Of a stretch of 64,000 nt of DNA, positions 35,666 to 44,247 are shown piece by piece. Below the pieces are notes generated by a model. It saw only the letters and a program-made list of their open reading frames with translations, searched no databases and was not told the origin of the DNA. Where the stretch lies: contig NZ_BLXZ01000006.1 in the NCBI RefSeq assembly GCF_014193675.1, positions 310,553 through 374,552 on the forward strand, given 5' to 3'. Numbering within the stretch: position 1 is the first letter of the stretch; each line of letters begins with the position of its first letter. Made by a program: the position numbers and the translations under genes. This DNA is from Geomonas limicola (GTDB lineage: Bacteria > Desulfobacterota > Desulfuromonadia > Geobacterales > Geobacteraceae).

Positions 35666-35693
35666 TCTTCGGCGCGCCGTGCGTTGAGCTTTA
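35666..35693 (-). promoter_or_regulatory. FliA-like promoter candidate of the STAS-cheA unit
   Basis: On the minus strand TAAAGCTC (35686-35693), 12 nt, then GCCGAAGA (35666-35673). The match to TAAAGTTT-N11-GCCGATAA is partial with one extra spacer base. The start site would lie about 105 bp before the STAS ATG. The better match before cheD supports the interpretation. Confidence 0.4.
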
Positions 35694-36047
35694 ATGAAAT
35701 GTGCGCGCGGCGAATTAAAATGTAAGATAAACCCTCACATGAAAATTATGCGATACTTCGCTGGCTTCTGGAGCAAGTGGCGCGGGAAGTAAGCGGTAAA
35801 AAGCTGCCTGCAATAGGGTAAACGTGATGTCTTCATTGGAATTTTAGACACTGAGGGGCGGGGGTAGGTAGGTCGTTTGCCGACCTGTCGTCGCGGGGAG
35901 GGGGGCACAACTTCGGGGCCCGGGTGGCCCTCGTGGGGACCGCTTTATGGTTTGAACTCTCTCCAGAATAAGCCGCTATCTTTATTTCGCTGTCGGAGTC
36001 TTCCATGCTCCTGGTGAAGGCCGCGGAGGTCATTTCCAAGGGGTTTG

Positions 36048-36075
36048 TTGACAACCGAACGATGGCTACTATACT
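36048..36075 (+). promoter_or_regulatory. Orphan near-consensus sigma-70 promoter in the 618-bp gap
   Basis: TTGACA (36048-36053), a 16-nt spacer and TATACT (36070-36075) point rightwards, but no plus-strand gene follows; transcription would run into the 3' end of the DUF255 gene. A small hairpin AAAGTTAG-N6-CTAATCTTT and a GCGCTGAG direct repeat follow. It may drive a small or antisense RNA or be a remnant. The rest of 35694-36170 shows no gene. Confidence 0.5.
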
Positions 36076-36170
36076 CCAACGGTTGAAAGTTAGATCTTGC
36101 TAATCTTTTGGCCGGTGGACGTCAAAGGGAAATGAGCGCTGAGTTCGCGCTGAGATCATTTGCGCTGCGG

Positions 36171-38360
36171 TTAAATCCGTCTCAAAAGATGGCTTAGCTC
36201 TCCAGGGTCGGAGGTAGGCCGTTGACAAGTTCTCCCTTGGCAGACATACGCCACTGAATTACTACCGTCAGCATGTCTCCCTTTTAGGGCCGGGATAATT
36301 TGCAGTGCCTCCTTGTGTTGTGCTCCGTCGATGGCCTGTATCAGTACACTGTTCGGCAAATATGTTTCTTTATAGACGTTGAGCAGGGGCTCGACTGATT
36401 CCGGGTTCTCCGGTGGTATGACAATAACAACTTGTAGTGTCTCTCTGAGATGCGACTGGAGGGCGATTAACATCTCGGGTAGGGCAGTTGGTGTTTCATT
36501 GATGCGTGCTCCGAATGCGGATAACGCCCCTTCGGCAGCTTCCCGATAGTGCCGCTGCTCCACAATCGCGTACAACCTCAAAAGGTTTTGAATCATGATC
36601 GAGTTGCCGGAAGGGACAGCACCATCATACGCGGGCTTTTCCCTGGCAAGTAACACTTCGTGTTGAATACTCGTTAGGAAATATCCACCTGATTCAGTAT
36701 CAAGAAATTCGCGCTGCACAACGTCAGTTAATTCCTGCGCCCTTAAGAGATACTTAACGTCTCCAGTTGTCTCAAAGAGGTCCAGGAAACCAGCTATGAC
36801 AAATGAATAATCGTCGAGGTATCCGAGGCCTTTGGCCGAACCTCTCTGAAAGCTGTGCGACAAGATATTGTTGTGAGTCATCTCTTCAGAAATGAAATGT
36901 GCAACTTCTTGCGCAACTTTGAGAAGGTTCCGATTGCAGAGAAAGAATCCTCCCTTGGCGAAGGCGGAAATGGCAAGGCCGTTCCATGATGCTAGCATTT
37001 TCTCATCGCAAAAAGGGAGCGGTCGTTTCGACCTGGCAACGAGGAGTTCGCTTCGACCCAGCTGAATGATTGTTTCCAGCTCTTTTGGTGAAATTTGAAA
37101 TTGAACCGCTGCACCATGAAGGGAGATGTTCCGATGCGGGACGCTGCGCCCGTGAAAGTTACCAGTTGCTGTGATTCCGAAGTATGTTTCCAGCGAGGGA
37201 GCCTTCTCTGGACCGAGAATCTGGACAACTTCTTCGGGAGCCCAGGTAAAAAAATATCCTTCTTCCTTTTTCCCTTGTGCTCCTAGGCTGTCTGCATCTG
37301 TCGCGGAGAAAAATCCTTTGCAAGGAGACTTCATATCGCGAACAAGGTAGTCAAGTATTTCCTTTGCTGTAGTTGAAAACTCGCAGTTACCCGTTGCCCA
37401 AAAGCCCTCGAGATAGGTCGAGGCAAGTAGGGCATTATCGTAGAGCATCTTTTCAAAATGGGGGATCGACCAGTGGTCGTCGGTAGCATAGCGATGGAAG
37501 CCTCCACCAATTTGGTCGTATATCCCACCTGAAGCCATTCTTTCCAAAGTGACTTCAGCCATTTTACGGAGGTCTGGTTGGTTTGTTGCGTGGTGCTGGC
37601 GCAAAAGAAGCCTGATAGGTAAGGAACTTGGGAATTTAGGGGCCCCTAGAATGCCACCGTTTTCATTGTCGAAGAGCTGACGGTAACGCTCAATCGCTCG
37701 GTCAAGGGCTGATGACTCTGGTGAGATATGTGCTTTGTCTAGAGCCAACATCTGTCTCACCGCGTCGGTCACTTGATGTCCCGCGCTATGAACTCGATGG
37801 GGTTGGCTGTTGTACGTTTCCGTGATCCGTTGCAACAGCGTCAGGAACCCAAAACCTCGTGAATCATCCGAGGGCGGAAAGTAGGTACCACCATAGAAAG
37901 GTTCCCGCTTTGGAGTAAGAAAAATGTTAAGTGGCCATCCCCCCTGATTTCCCATCGCGTGTAGTGCGTTCATGTAAAGCGAATCAAGGTCAGGCCTTTC
38001 TTCTCGGTCTACCTTTATCGATATGAAATGCTCATTTAAAAAACGTGCAATTACTTCGTCTTCAAAGGACTCAACCTCCATAACATGGCACCAGTGGCAA
38101 GTAGCGTAACCAATGCTCACAAACAACGGTCGGGATAAGTTTGTGGCTAGCTTTAGTGCCTCCTTACCCCAGGGAAACCAGTTGACGGGGTTTCCTGCAT
38201 GTTGAAGAAGATAAGGACTCGTCTCCAGGATAAGACGGTTCACGAAGCGCGGGACGTGTGGTAACCCGTGGTTCCTCAGCGCCTCTTGCAACATTGACAT
38301 CCGTGGCGCTGTTTCCTCATCCACTCCTGGGAGTAGCGTTGGTCGGTATGAGTTTGTCAT
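36171..38360 (-). CDS. DUF255/spermatogenesis-associated protein 20-like thioredoxin-domain protein
   Basis: A 729-residue YyaL/SSP411-type protein. The N-terminal thioredoxin-like domain (about 40-190) has [12 protein letters not shown], a CHWC active-site motif in [16 protein letters not shown], and [13 protein letters not shown]; the rest is an alpha/alpha six-hairpin barrel like N-acyl-glucosamine epimerases ([17 protein letters not shown]). Function unsettled. ATG 38360 has AAGGGA upstream and starts close to conserved sequence. Codon use and base composition are clearly more AT-rich than in the che genes, marking the left edge of the atypical region. Confidence 0.9.
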   Translation of the reverse strand: MTNSYRPTLLPGVDEETAPRMSMLQEALRNHGLPHVPRFVNRLILETSPYLLQHAGNPVNWFPWGKEALKLATNLSRPLFVSIGYATCHWCHVMEVESFEDEVIARFLNEHFISIKVDREERPDLDSLYMNALHAMGNQGGWPLNIFLTPKREPFYGGTYFPPSDDSRGFGFLTLLQRITETYNSQPHRVHSAGHQVTDAVRQMLALDKAHISPESSALDRAIERYRQLFDNENGGILGAPKFPSSLPIRLLLRQHHATNQPDLRKMAEVTLERMASGGIYDQIGGGFHRYATDDHWSIPHFEKMLYDNALLASTYLEGFWATGNCEFSTTAKEILDYLVRDMKSPCKGFFSATDADSLGAQGKKEEGYFFTWAPEEVVQILGPEKAPSLETYFGITATGNFHGRSVPHRNISLHGAAVQFQISPKELETIIQLGRSELLVARSKRPLPFCDEKMLASWNGLAISAFAKGGFFLCNRNLLKVAQEVAHFISEEMTHNNILSHSFQRGSAKGLGYLDDYSFVIAGFLDLFETTGDVKYLLRAQELTDVVQREFLDTESGGYFLTSIQHEVLLAREKPAYDGAVPSGNSIMIQNLLRLYAIVEQRHYREAAEGALSAFGARINETPTALPEMLIALQSHLRETLQVVIVIPPENPESVEPLLNVYKETYLPNSVLIQAIDGAQHKEALQIIPALKGRHADGSNSVAYVCQGRTCQRPTSDPGELSHLLRRI

Positions 38361-38523
38361 AGTTGTATCCCTTGTAACTGCTGCGATCAATGTCCTGCGA
38401 ATAGTATATCAGTTGCTGCCTGGAAATACTGCCCTGTCTCGGTGGAGTCGGCAAAATAGTGCTTCTCGTTGAAAAAGACTCTCTCGAATAGAGATTTCAA
38501 AAGTGTGGTGAGGGAAGGGACAA

Positions 38524-39231
38524 ATGCTCAAGACACAAGTTCAAAATGAGTCTCCTCACATCAGGGTTTTGCGAGCTATTCCATTGTTTGCATCATTGGA
38601 AGTAGATGACTTCTCTGAAGTCCAAACAAAAATTATGGAAAAAAGGTTTCACAAAAACCAAGTGGTTCTACTTGAGGAGGAAACTACTAAGTACTTATAT
38701 GTGGTTTACAGTGGCAAAGTTCGTGTGGTTCATCTCGGTAGCGATGGCAGCGAAAGGATCCTAGCTGTCCATAAACGTGGTGACATTTTTGGCGAGATGG
38801 CGATGCTTGACGCTAAAACAGCACCCGCGACAGTTATTGCGATGGAAGACTCGGAGATTGGACTGTTGTCAAAACAAACATTTGACAGGATCTTTCTTAA
38901 AGACGAGAAGGTCCTATTGCAGATAGTATCTGTGCTTTGTAAGAGACTAAGAGAAGCTCAGCTAGTTATGAAAGCAATAGCATTGCCTGATGCTGAAATG
39001 AGGTTGAGATCCATACTCAATCATTTAAGTAGGCTGCATGGGGTAAGAGATGACCGAGGGGTGGTCATCGCCCTTCGTCTGACTCATAAAGAATTGGCAG
39101 GGTATACTTCTGTTTCCAGAGAGACGGTTACACGGATTCTTCACCGTTTAATGGTAGAAGGCGATCTTGAAACTCTGGAAAATAGAACAATTTTGCTTAA
39201 AGGTAGCTTTTGGGAAAAACAGCAATACTAG
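38524..39231 (+). CDS. Crp/Fnr family transcriptional regulator
   Basis: A 235-residue regulator: cyclic-nucleotide-binding-type beta barrel (about 18-135; GDIFGEMAMLDAKTAPATV), dimer helix, and C-terminal winged helix (about 155-225) with recognition segment THKELAGYTSVSRETVTRIL. No N-terminal Cys cluster is present, so it is not a [4Fe-4S] Fnr; whether it binds a cyclic nucleotide is unknown. It stands alone between the divergent DUF255 gene and the polysaccharide locus, and may control either. Crp-like dyads occur at 57955-57970 and 20321-20334. Confidence 0.93.
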   Translation: MLKTQVQNESPHIRVLRAIPLFASLEVDDFSEVQTKIMEKRFHKNQVVLLEEETTKYLYVVYSGKVRVVHLGSDGSERILAVHKRGDIFGEMAMLDAKTAPATVIAMEDSEIGLLSKQTFDRIFLKDEKVLLQIVSVLCKRLREAQLVMKAIALPDAEMRLRSILNHLSRLHGVRDDRGVVIALRLTHKELAGYTSVSRETVTRILHRLMVEGDLETLENRTILLKGSFWEKQQY

Positions 39232-39456
39232 TACCTTTTAGTCTACTACGACTGTTAATACCTCTCGTTCACACTTGCGTGTCCCAATTGTTCAAGTAAT
39301 TAATCCCGGCTCATATAACGGGGTCTAGGCCGCTACTCTGTTTCAGGCCAGCATGTAGCCACCAAAGGGACGTTGAAGTTGGGACGGCCCCCTTCTCCTC
39401 AAATACCGGAGATCGCTTTTTTTTGTGAAGTCTCAAAATGCCTCTATTCAGTTCAG

Positions 39457-39484
39457 TTGACAGGGCGATATCTAAAGTTATACT
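39457..39484 (+). promoter_or_regulatory. Near-consensus sigma-70 promoter of the polysaccharide locus
   Basis: TTGACA (39457-39462), a 16-nt spacer and TATACT (39479-39484), the same boxes and spacing as the orphan promoter at 36048. It would start transcripts near 39491, giving a leader of up to 127 nt to the sugar transferase. Upstream, 39232-39456 holds a run of Ts at 39418-39425 but no clear stem, and no gene. Confidence 0.7.
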
Positions 39485-39617
39485 AAAAATATTAAAGATT
39501 GCTAATTTTTCATAGGTGATGCTCATGGAATTCGCGGTGCCGTTTCCCGCAATGAGTTGGGCGGGTAGCAAAGGATGGCCTGGCAGTTCGCGTACTCGCT
39601 TAGGGGTGAAGAAACCA

Positions 39618-40733
39618 ATGACCAGGAATAAGGGATACAAGAGAGCCACCAAAAGCCGTGCACTAAATGAAGATCCCGTCTTGGCCTACGGGCTCTATCC
39701 AGAAAAAAAATTTCACGAGAAATTGATTCAGGAGAGAAAGAGAGCAGAACGATCCAATAAGCCGCTGCTGGTGATGGTAGTAGATGGTACCGCAACTGGG
39801 TTGGCGAATATGGGGGAAGACGGTTCACTCGGTGAGGGACTGAAACGGTGCGTCAGGAAAACAGATATCTGTGGGTTACTAAAAGAAGGATCCCTCATTG
39901 GGGTAATTCTGACAGAGGTTGAACAGGACAAAGTGGAACTTGCACAAATGGTTGTAGCCAAGAAGGTTTTCGAGAGCCTAGCCAATACCTTAAACGAAGA
40001 GTTGATGTGTCAGGTCGCGATCACATTCCGTTTCTTCCCGGTGGTTGGGAGTGCGAGTGTCTTTGATATGACATTCTACCCCGAGTTCCTTGTTCGGGAC
40101 ATCCGGACTAAGGGGGGAGAAATCGCGAAAAGGGCTTTGGATGTCATCGGCGGTCTATTCGGCTTAGTCGTGTTTTCACCATTATTCGTGGTGTTACCAA
40201 TTTTAATCAAGCTCTCTTCGAAAGGTCCTGTGCTCTTCATGCAAGACCGGGTTGGTCGTAATGGCAAACAATTTAAACTACTCAAGTTCCGCTCTATGTA
40301 CTTGGACAACGACGACATCATTCATCGGGAGTACGTTACAAAGTTAATAAAAGGGCAGGTAACCCCTCAGCAGGGGGTATTTAAGATTCAGGGTGATCCG
40401 AGAGTGACACCAATCGGCAGGTACCTCCGCAAGTACAGCCTAGATGAGCTTCCTCAGTTCATCAATGTCTTGAAAGGGGACATGTCCTTGGTGGGACCAC
40501 GGCCGCCAATCTCTTACGAGGTGGAAAACTACCTCGGCTGGCAAAGAGGCCGGCTGATGGGCAAGCGGCCCGGCATTACCGGATTGTGGCAGGTAACTGG
40601 TAGAAGCAGTACCAGCTTTGACGACATGGTGCGACTGGACCTCAGATATCTTTCTGGATGGTCCATAATCTTAGATATCCAGATCCTGCTGCGGACTCCC
40701 AGGGCGGTCTTTAAAGCTAAGGGAGCGTACTAG
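39618..40733 (+). CDS. Undecaprenyl-phosphate sugar transferase with degenerate GGDEF-like N-terminus
   Basis: A 371-residue protein. The C-terminal half (about 165-370) is a bacterial sugar transferase (WcaJ/PssY/PglC type: KRALDVIGGLFGLVVFSPLF membrane hairpin, GPVLFMQDRVGRNGK, KFRSMY, SLDELPQFINVLKGDMSLVGPRP), which starts polymer assembly by moving sugar-1-P to undecaprenyl phosphate. Residues about 20-150 look like a GGDEF domain fold (EKLIQERKRAERSNKPLLVMVVD, CVRKTDICGLL, AQMVVAKKVFESL) without the GGDEF motif. An alternative start at ATG 39525 has an AGGTGA site. First gene of the polysaccharide locus, directly behind a strong promoter. Confidence 0.9.
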   Translation: MTRNKGYKRATKSRALNEDPVLAYGLYPEKKFHEKLIQERKRAERSNKPLLVMVVDGTATGLANMGEDGSLGEGLKRCVRKTDICGLLKEGSLIGVILTEVEQDKVELAQMVVAKKVFESLANTLNEELMCQVAITFRFFPVVGSASVFDMTFYPEFLVRDIRTKGGEIAKRALDVIGGLFGLVVFSPLFVVLPILIKLSSKGPVLFMQDRVGRNGKQFKLLKFRSMYLDNDDIIHREYVTKLIKGQVTPQQGVFKIQGDPRVTPIGRYLRKYSLDELPQFINVLKGDMSLVGPRPPISYEVENYLGWQRGRLMGKRPGITGLWQVTGRSSTSFDDMVRLDLRYLSGWSIILDIQILLRTPRAVFKAKGAY

Positions 40734-40755
40734 TCGGAGAGAAAGGGGCAAGGCC

Positions 40756-41766
40756 ATGATTAACGTTGGCATAATTGGGTACGGTTACTGGGGCCCAAAT
40801 GTGGCAAGAAACTTCAATGAAACTCCGGGCGCAAAGGTTACGGCGATTAGCGATCCTGATGCTGGATCTCTCGCAAGAGCGGGGCAAATTTATCCAGGCA
40901 TTCGGCTGGAGCGGAACTGCGAGGGACTCCTTACTGCCAAGAATCTGGATGTTATAGCTATTGTGACCCCAGTTTCCTCTCACTTCGAAATAGCTAAGAC
41001 AGCTCTGCTCAATGGAAAACACATCTTCATTGAGAAGCCGTTCACAGCATCGGTCTCTCAAGCTGAAGAATTGATTGAGCTTGCGGAACAAAAAAAATTA
41101 AAAATTATGGTAGATCATACATTCCTATTCACAGGCGCCGTTAAAAAAATTAAAGAGCTGATAGATGGAGGGGTACTAGGAGATCTTTACTATTTTGATT
41201 CAATTAGGGTCAACCTGGGTCTTTTCCAAAAGGATGTAAATGTGGTATGGGATTTGGCTCCTCACGACCTATCAATAATGGATTACTTAATAGATAAAGA
41301 ACCATTAGCTGTGATGGCAACTGGAGTCGCACATTTCAACCACGGTTTAGAAGACGTAGCTTACATAACAATTTATTTTCCAAATAATGTAATTGCGCAC
41401 CTGAATGTGAACTGGCTCTCTCCAGTCAAGATAAGGACGACACTGATTGGTGGGCAGAAGAAAATGCTGGTTTGGAACGATTTGGTCAGTGATGAAAAGA
41501 TAAGGGTTTATGACAAAGGGGTAGAAGGGATGGAGGGGACCAAGGAACAGTCTTATGGCCTAAGAGTGAGTTATCGCAGTGGAGATATGTGGGCTCCGCG
41601 AGTAAATCAAGTTGAGGCTCTTAAAGGTGAGGCTGCCTATTTCATAGACTGTATTAATAACAATCGCATCCCACAAAATGACGGTAAGGCGGGTCTACGA
41701 GTAGTACGTATGCTTGAAGCCATTATAAATTCGCTTAAGGCAGGTGGGAAGTTGGTGCACCTTTAG
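40756..41766 (+). CDS. Gfo/Idh/MocA family sugar oxidoreductase
   Basis: A 336-residue NAD(P)-dependent oxidoreductase. The Rossmann motif is IIGYGYWGPNVARN, followed by FIEKPFTAS (EKP) and DLAPHDLSIMDYL with the catalytic-site His. The family oxidises UDP-linked sugars; WbpB/WlbA-type members make 3-keto-uronates for diacetamido sugars. The next gene encodes a hexapeptide acyltransferase of WbpD/WlbB type, fitting such a pathway, but no aminotransferase of the WlbC type is in the window. It lies 22 bp after the sugar transferase. Confidence 0.9.
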   Translation: MINVGIIGYGYWGPNVARNFNETPGAKVTAISDPDAGSLARAGQIYPGIRLERNCEGLLTAKNLDVIAIVTPVSSHFEIAKTALLNGKHIFIEKPFTASVSQAEELIELAEQKKLKIMVDHTFLFTGAVKKIKELIDGGVLGDLYYFDSIRVNLGLFQKDVNVVWDLAPHDLSIMDYLIDKEPLAVMATGVAHFNHGLEDVAYITIYFPNNVIAHLNVNWLSPVKIRTTLIGGQKKMLVWNDLVSDEKIRVYDKGVEGMEGTKEQSYGLRVSYRSGDMWAPRVNQVEALKGEAAYFIDCINNNRIPQNDGKAGLRVVRMLEAIINSLKAGGKLVHL

Positions 41767-41794
41767 ACGACATGAAGCTATAACGGGGGTGATC

Positions 41795-42316
41795 ATGGAA
41801 GCATATTTAGCTGTCGCCGATGACGTAAAGCTTGGTCAAAATGTCACACTTGCCAAATTCATCAATCTTTACGGCTGCACAATTGGCGATAATACGAAAA
41901 TTGGCGCCTTTGTTGAAGTTCAGAAAAATGCATATATCGGGAACAATTGCAAAATCTCAAGCCACACATTCATTTGTGAGGGGGTCGTCGTGGAAGATAA
42001 CGTATTTATCGGACATAACGTAACCTTTATAAACGACCTATATCCTAGGGCAACTACAGCATCTGGCCAATTGCAAAGCGAGTCGGACTGGTCTGCTGGA
42101 AGTACTGTTGTGAAAAAAGGTGCCTCAATCGGGTCTAGCACAACGCTATTATGTGGAATAACGGTCGGAGAACACGCCATTGTAGGGGCCGGAAGTGTTG
42201 TGACCAGAGATGTTCCACCATACTGCATTGTGGCTGGAAATCCTGCACGTTTCTTACGTAGCATAGCCCATAAAATCGACGAAGAGCAGCATTCTCAGCC
42301 GCAAAGCGCAACATGA
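41795..42316 (+). CDS. Hexapeptide-repeat N-acetyltransferase (WbpD/WlbB-like)
   Basis: A 173-residue left-handed beta-helix acyltransferase with hexapeptide repeats (IGDNTKIGAFVEVQKNAYIGNNCKISS) and a C-terminal IVAGNPARFLR. Members acetylate amino sugars with acetyl-CoA. The ATG at 41795 with GGGGGT before it is chosen over an upstream start inside the preceding gene. With the oxidoreductase upstream it is probably part of acetamido-sugar synthesis for the polymer. A terminator follows. Confidence 0.88.
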   Translation: MEAYLAVADDVKLGQNVTLAKFINLYGCTIGDNTKIGAFVEVQKNAYIGNNCKISSHTFICEGVVVEDNVFIGHNVTFINDLYPRATTASGQLQSESDWSAGSTVVKKGASIGSSTTLLCGITVGEHAIVGAGSVVTRDVPPYCIVAGNPARFLRSIAHKIDEEQHSQPQSAT

Positions 42317-42350
42317 TTCAAATCATAGGGTGATATATCAAATAGGTTAA

Positions 42351-42377
42351 GCCTTAGTTTCTAAGGCCGGCTTTTTT
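42351..42377 (+). terminator. Rho-independent terminator
   Basis: A 7-bp stem GCCTTAG-TTT-CTAAGGC followed by CGGCTTTTTT. It ends the first three-gene unit of the polysaccharide locus; the next gene may have its own promoter or depend on read-through. Confidence 0.75.
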
Positions 42378-42427
42378 GTAGAATTGGGAGCCTTGTGCGA
42401 TTCTGGGTAGTACTTATAAGGTGCTCA

Positions 42428-43477
42428 ATGTCAGCTACGAATAAAACAGTCACTATAGTTAATCCACTAAGTTACCCCCAATGGAACAAATTGTTGCATG
42501 CCTCGGGACATGGAACTGTCTTCCATACTGCGAACTGGGCAAGGGTGTTGGTGGAAACCTATCATTACCACCCTGTGTACCTCATGCTGACAGAACAAGA
42601 GACCTTCTGCGGCTGTCTGCCAATTATGGAGGTGGACAGTATTTTCACTGGTAAACGTGGTGTTTGCCTCAGTTTCTCAGACTGTTGCGGAGCGGTCGCA
42701 AAAAACAAGGAAGAATTTCGTATGCTGCTGGAAAGTGTCCTGGCACTTGGGGGAATGAGTGGTTGGCGCTACATCCAGTTTCGCGGGGAGCAATACCTTG
42801 CTGACCAAGCGTGTGACGAGGCATATGCTTACCATGAACTGGAGCTTCTTTCAGATGAAGCTAAGATGCACTCACGTTTGAGAAAAGGAACCTCCAGCAG
42901 TATCCGCAAAGCAGAGCGGGAGGGGGTGACGATCACTATTTCTCAATCATTGGACGACATTTTAGGTTTTTATCGGTTACATTGTCTCACTCGGCGACGT
43001 CTCGGATTGCCACCGCAGCCATCATCATTTTTTGAAAAATTGCACACGCATGTAATTAACGAAAATCTCGGGTTCACGGTTCTGGCGCGCTACAAGCAAA
43101 AAACAGTAGCCGGGCTCATATGTCTAAATTTTGCAGATCAGGCCGTATGGAAATATGGAGCTTCAGATGACACCTACAAGCATCTTAGTGCGAACAATTT
43201 AGTTCTTTGGGAAACAATCAAAGCGTGTGCCGCACGTGGGTTTCGAAGTTTGAGCATGGGGCGCACTGATCTCGACAATGATGGACTAATCTCTTTTAAA
43301 AATGGCTGGGGGGCTACTAAAACCTCGGTTGGTTATTATAGATATGACTTCGAGAGCAACGGCTTTGTCAGCAGGAGTAAAAATAGTAGGAAGATTCAAT
43401 ACCAGAAAATTTTACGATACTTACCAGTTGACGTGCTTAGGGTGATAGGTGAATTTGCTTATAAGCACATTGGATAA
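42428..43477 (+). CDS. FemAB/GNAT-like acyltransferase
   Basis: A 349-residue protein with two GNAT-like halves of the FemAB type (HTANWARVLVETYHYHPVYLM opening; a central KGTSSSIRKAEREGV segment; AVWKYGASDDTYKHLSANNLVLWETI; late GYYRYDF). FemAB-like proteins in exopolysaccharide loci transfer acyl or aminoacyl groups onto the polymer or its precursor; the donor and acceptor are unknown. ATG 42428 is chosen, with AAGGTG before it. It immediately precedes the export genes. Confidence 0.8.
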   Translation: MSATNKTVTIVNPLSYPQWNKLLHASGHGTVFHTANWARVLVETYHYHPVYLMLTEQETFCGCLPIMEVDSIFTGKRGVCLSFSDCCGAVAKNKEEFRMLLESVLALGGMSGWRYIQFRGEQYLADQACDEAYAYHELELLSDEAKMHSRLRKGTSSSIRKAEREGVTITISQSLDDILGFYRLHCLTRRRLGLPPQPSSFFEKLHTHVINENLGFTVLARYKQKTVAGLICLNFADQAVWKYGASDDTYKHLSANNLVLWETIKACAARGFRSLSMGRTDLDNDGLISFKNGWGATKTSVGYYRYDFESNGFVSRSKNSRKIQYQKILRYLPVDVLRVIGEFAYKHIG

Positions 43478-43537
43478 GTGTATATTCCTGCGTTATCAAA
43501 AGCTGTATCAGCCGCTACTGTTGTGATGGAGGATGCC

Positions 43538-44221
43538 ATGACGTGGGCTAAATTCTGGTGGTTAATCTTTTTTTCACTTATGGTTGGTTGCTCACATCAG
43601 TCTATCGGTAAAATAGGCCTTCCACAAAATTCTGATGTACCAGCAAAGGAGTATAGAATTCAGCCAGGGGATCAACTTGACATCAAGTTGTTCTACAACC
43701 CGGAACTTAATGAACAATTGACCGTACGGCCAGATGGGAGAATTACACTGCAGTTGGTCAATGATGTTGTTGCGGCCGGATTGACGCCAGCAGAACTGAC
43801 CAACGTCTTAACCAAGGCGTATTCGAGTGAGTTACGTAACCCAAAAGTGGCAGTGATCCTTCGCACCTCTGTAGCCGACAGGGTTTATGTCGATGGCGAA
43901 GTAAACCGCGCAGGGCTGATACCTCTGGTGGGGCCAACGACAGTGCTACAATCAATTTCGCAGGCTGGTGGGGTAAAAGAAACCGCAAAGAGTGGCGAAG
44001 TTATTTTATTGCGGAAAACCGAAGACAACAAAGTGGCAGCCTACAAGATCAACTTGGAGGACGCACTCGACGGAGGAGGCGGCGCCAAAGATATCTACCT
44101 CAAGCCAAATGATATAATATATGTACCTAAGTCAACAATTTCAAACATAAACACCTGGGTTGACCTGTATATCCGAAAAAATATTCCGATTCCATTGGGG
44201 CTGAGTATTGGCACTCTTTAA
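43538..44221 (+). CDS. Wza-type polysaccharide export lipoprotein
   Basis: A 227-residue outer-membrane export lipoprotein. Lipobox LMVGC places the lipidated Cys at residue 18. A Poly_export domain follows (YRIQPGDQLDIKLFYNPELN, VRPDGRITLQLV) and then an SLBB domain (VYVDGEVNRAGLIPLVGPTTVLQSISQAGG). It would form the outer-membrane polysaccharide channel. ATG 43538 is chosen because GGAGG lies directly before it and the signal peptide begins there. It precedes the chain-length protein. Confidence 0.93.
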   Translation: MTWAKFWWLIFFSLMVGCSHQSIGKIGLPQNSDVPAKEYRIQPGDQLDIKLFYNPELNEQLTVRPDGRITLQLVNDVVAAGLTPAELTNVLTKAYSSELRNPKVAVILRTSVADRVYVDGEVNRAGLIPLVGPTTVLQSISQAGGVKETAKSGEVILLRKTEDNKVAAYKINLEDALDGGGGAKDIYLKPNDIIYVPKSTISNINTWVDLYIRKNIPIPLGLSIGTL

Positions 44222-44247
44222 GATACCCAACCTAAAGTGAGCATGCC

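Noticed and set aside
33895..35694. Long plus-strand frames across cheA and STAS
   Set aside because: They run antisense to CheA with intact Hpt, kinase and CheW-like domains; no start signal or domain supports them.
35833..36054. 73-codon minus-strand frame in the che/DUF255 gap
   Set aside because: Low-complexity composition, no ribosome-binding site and no family resemblance; the region carries an orphan promoter instead.
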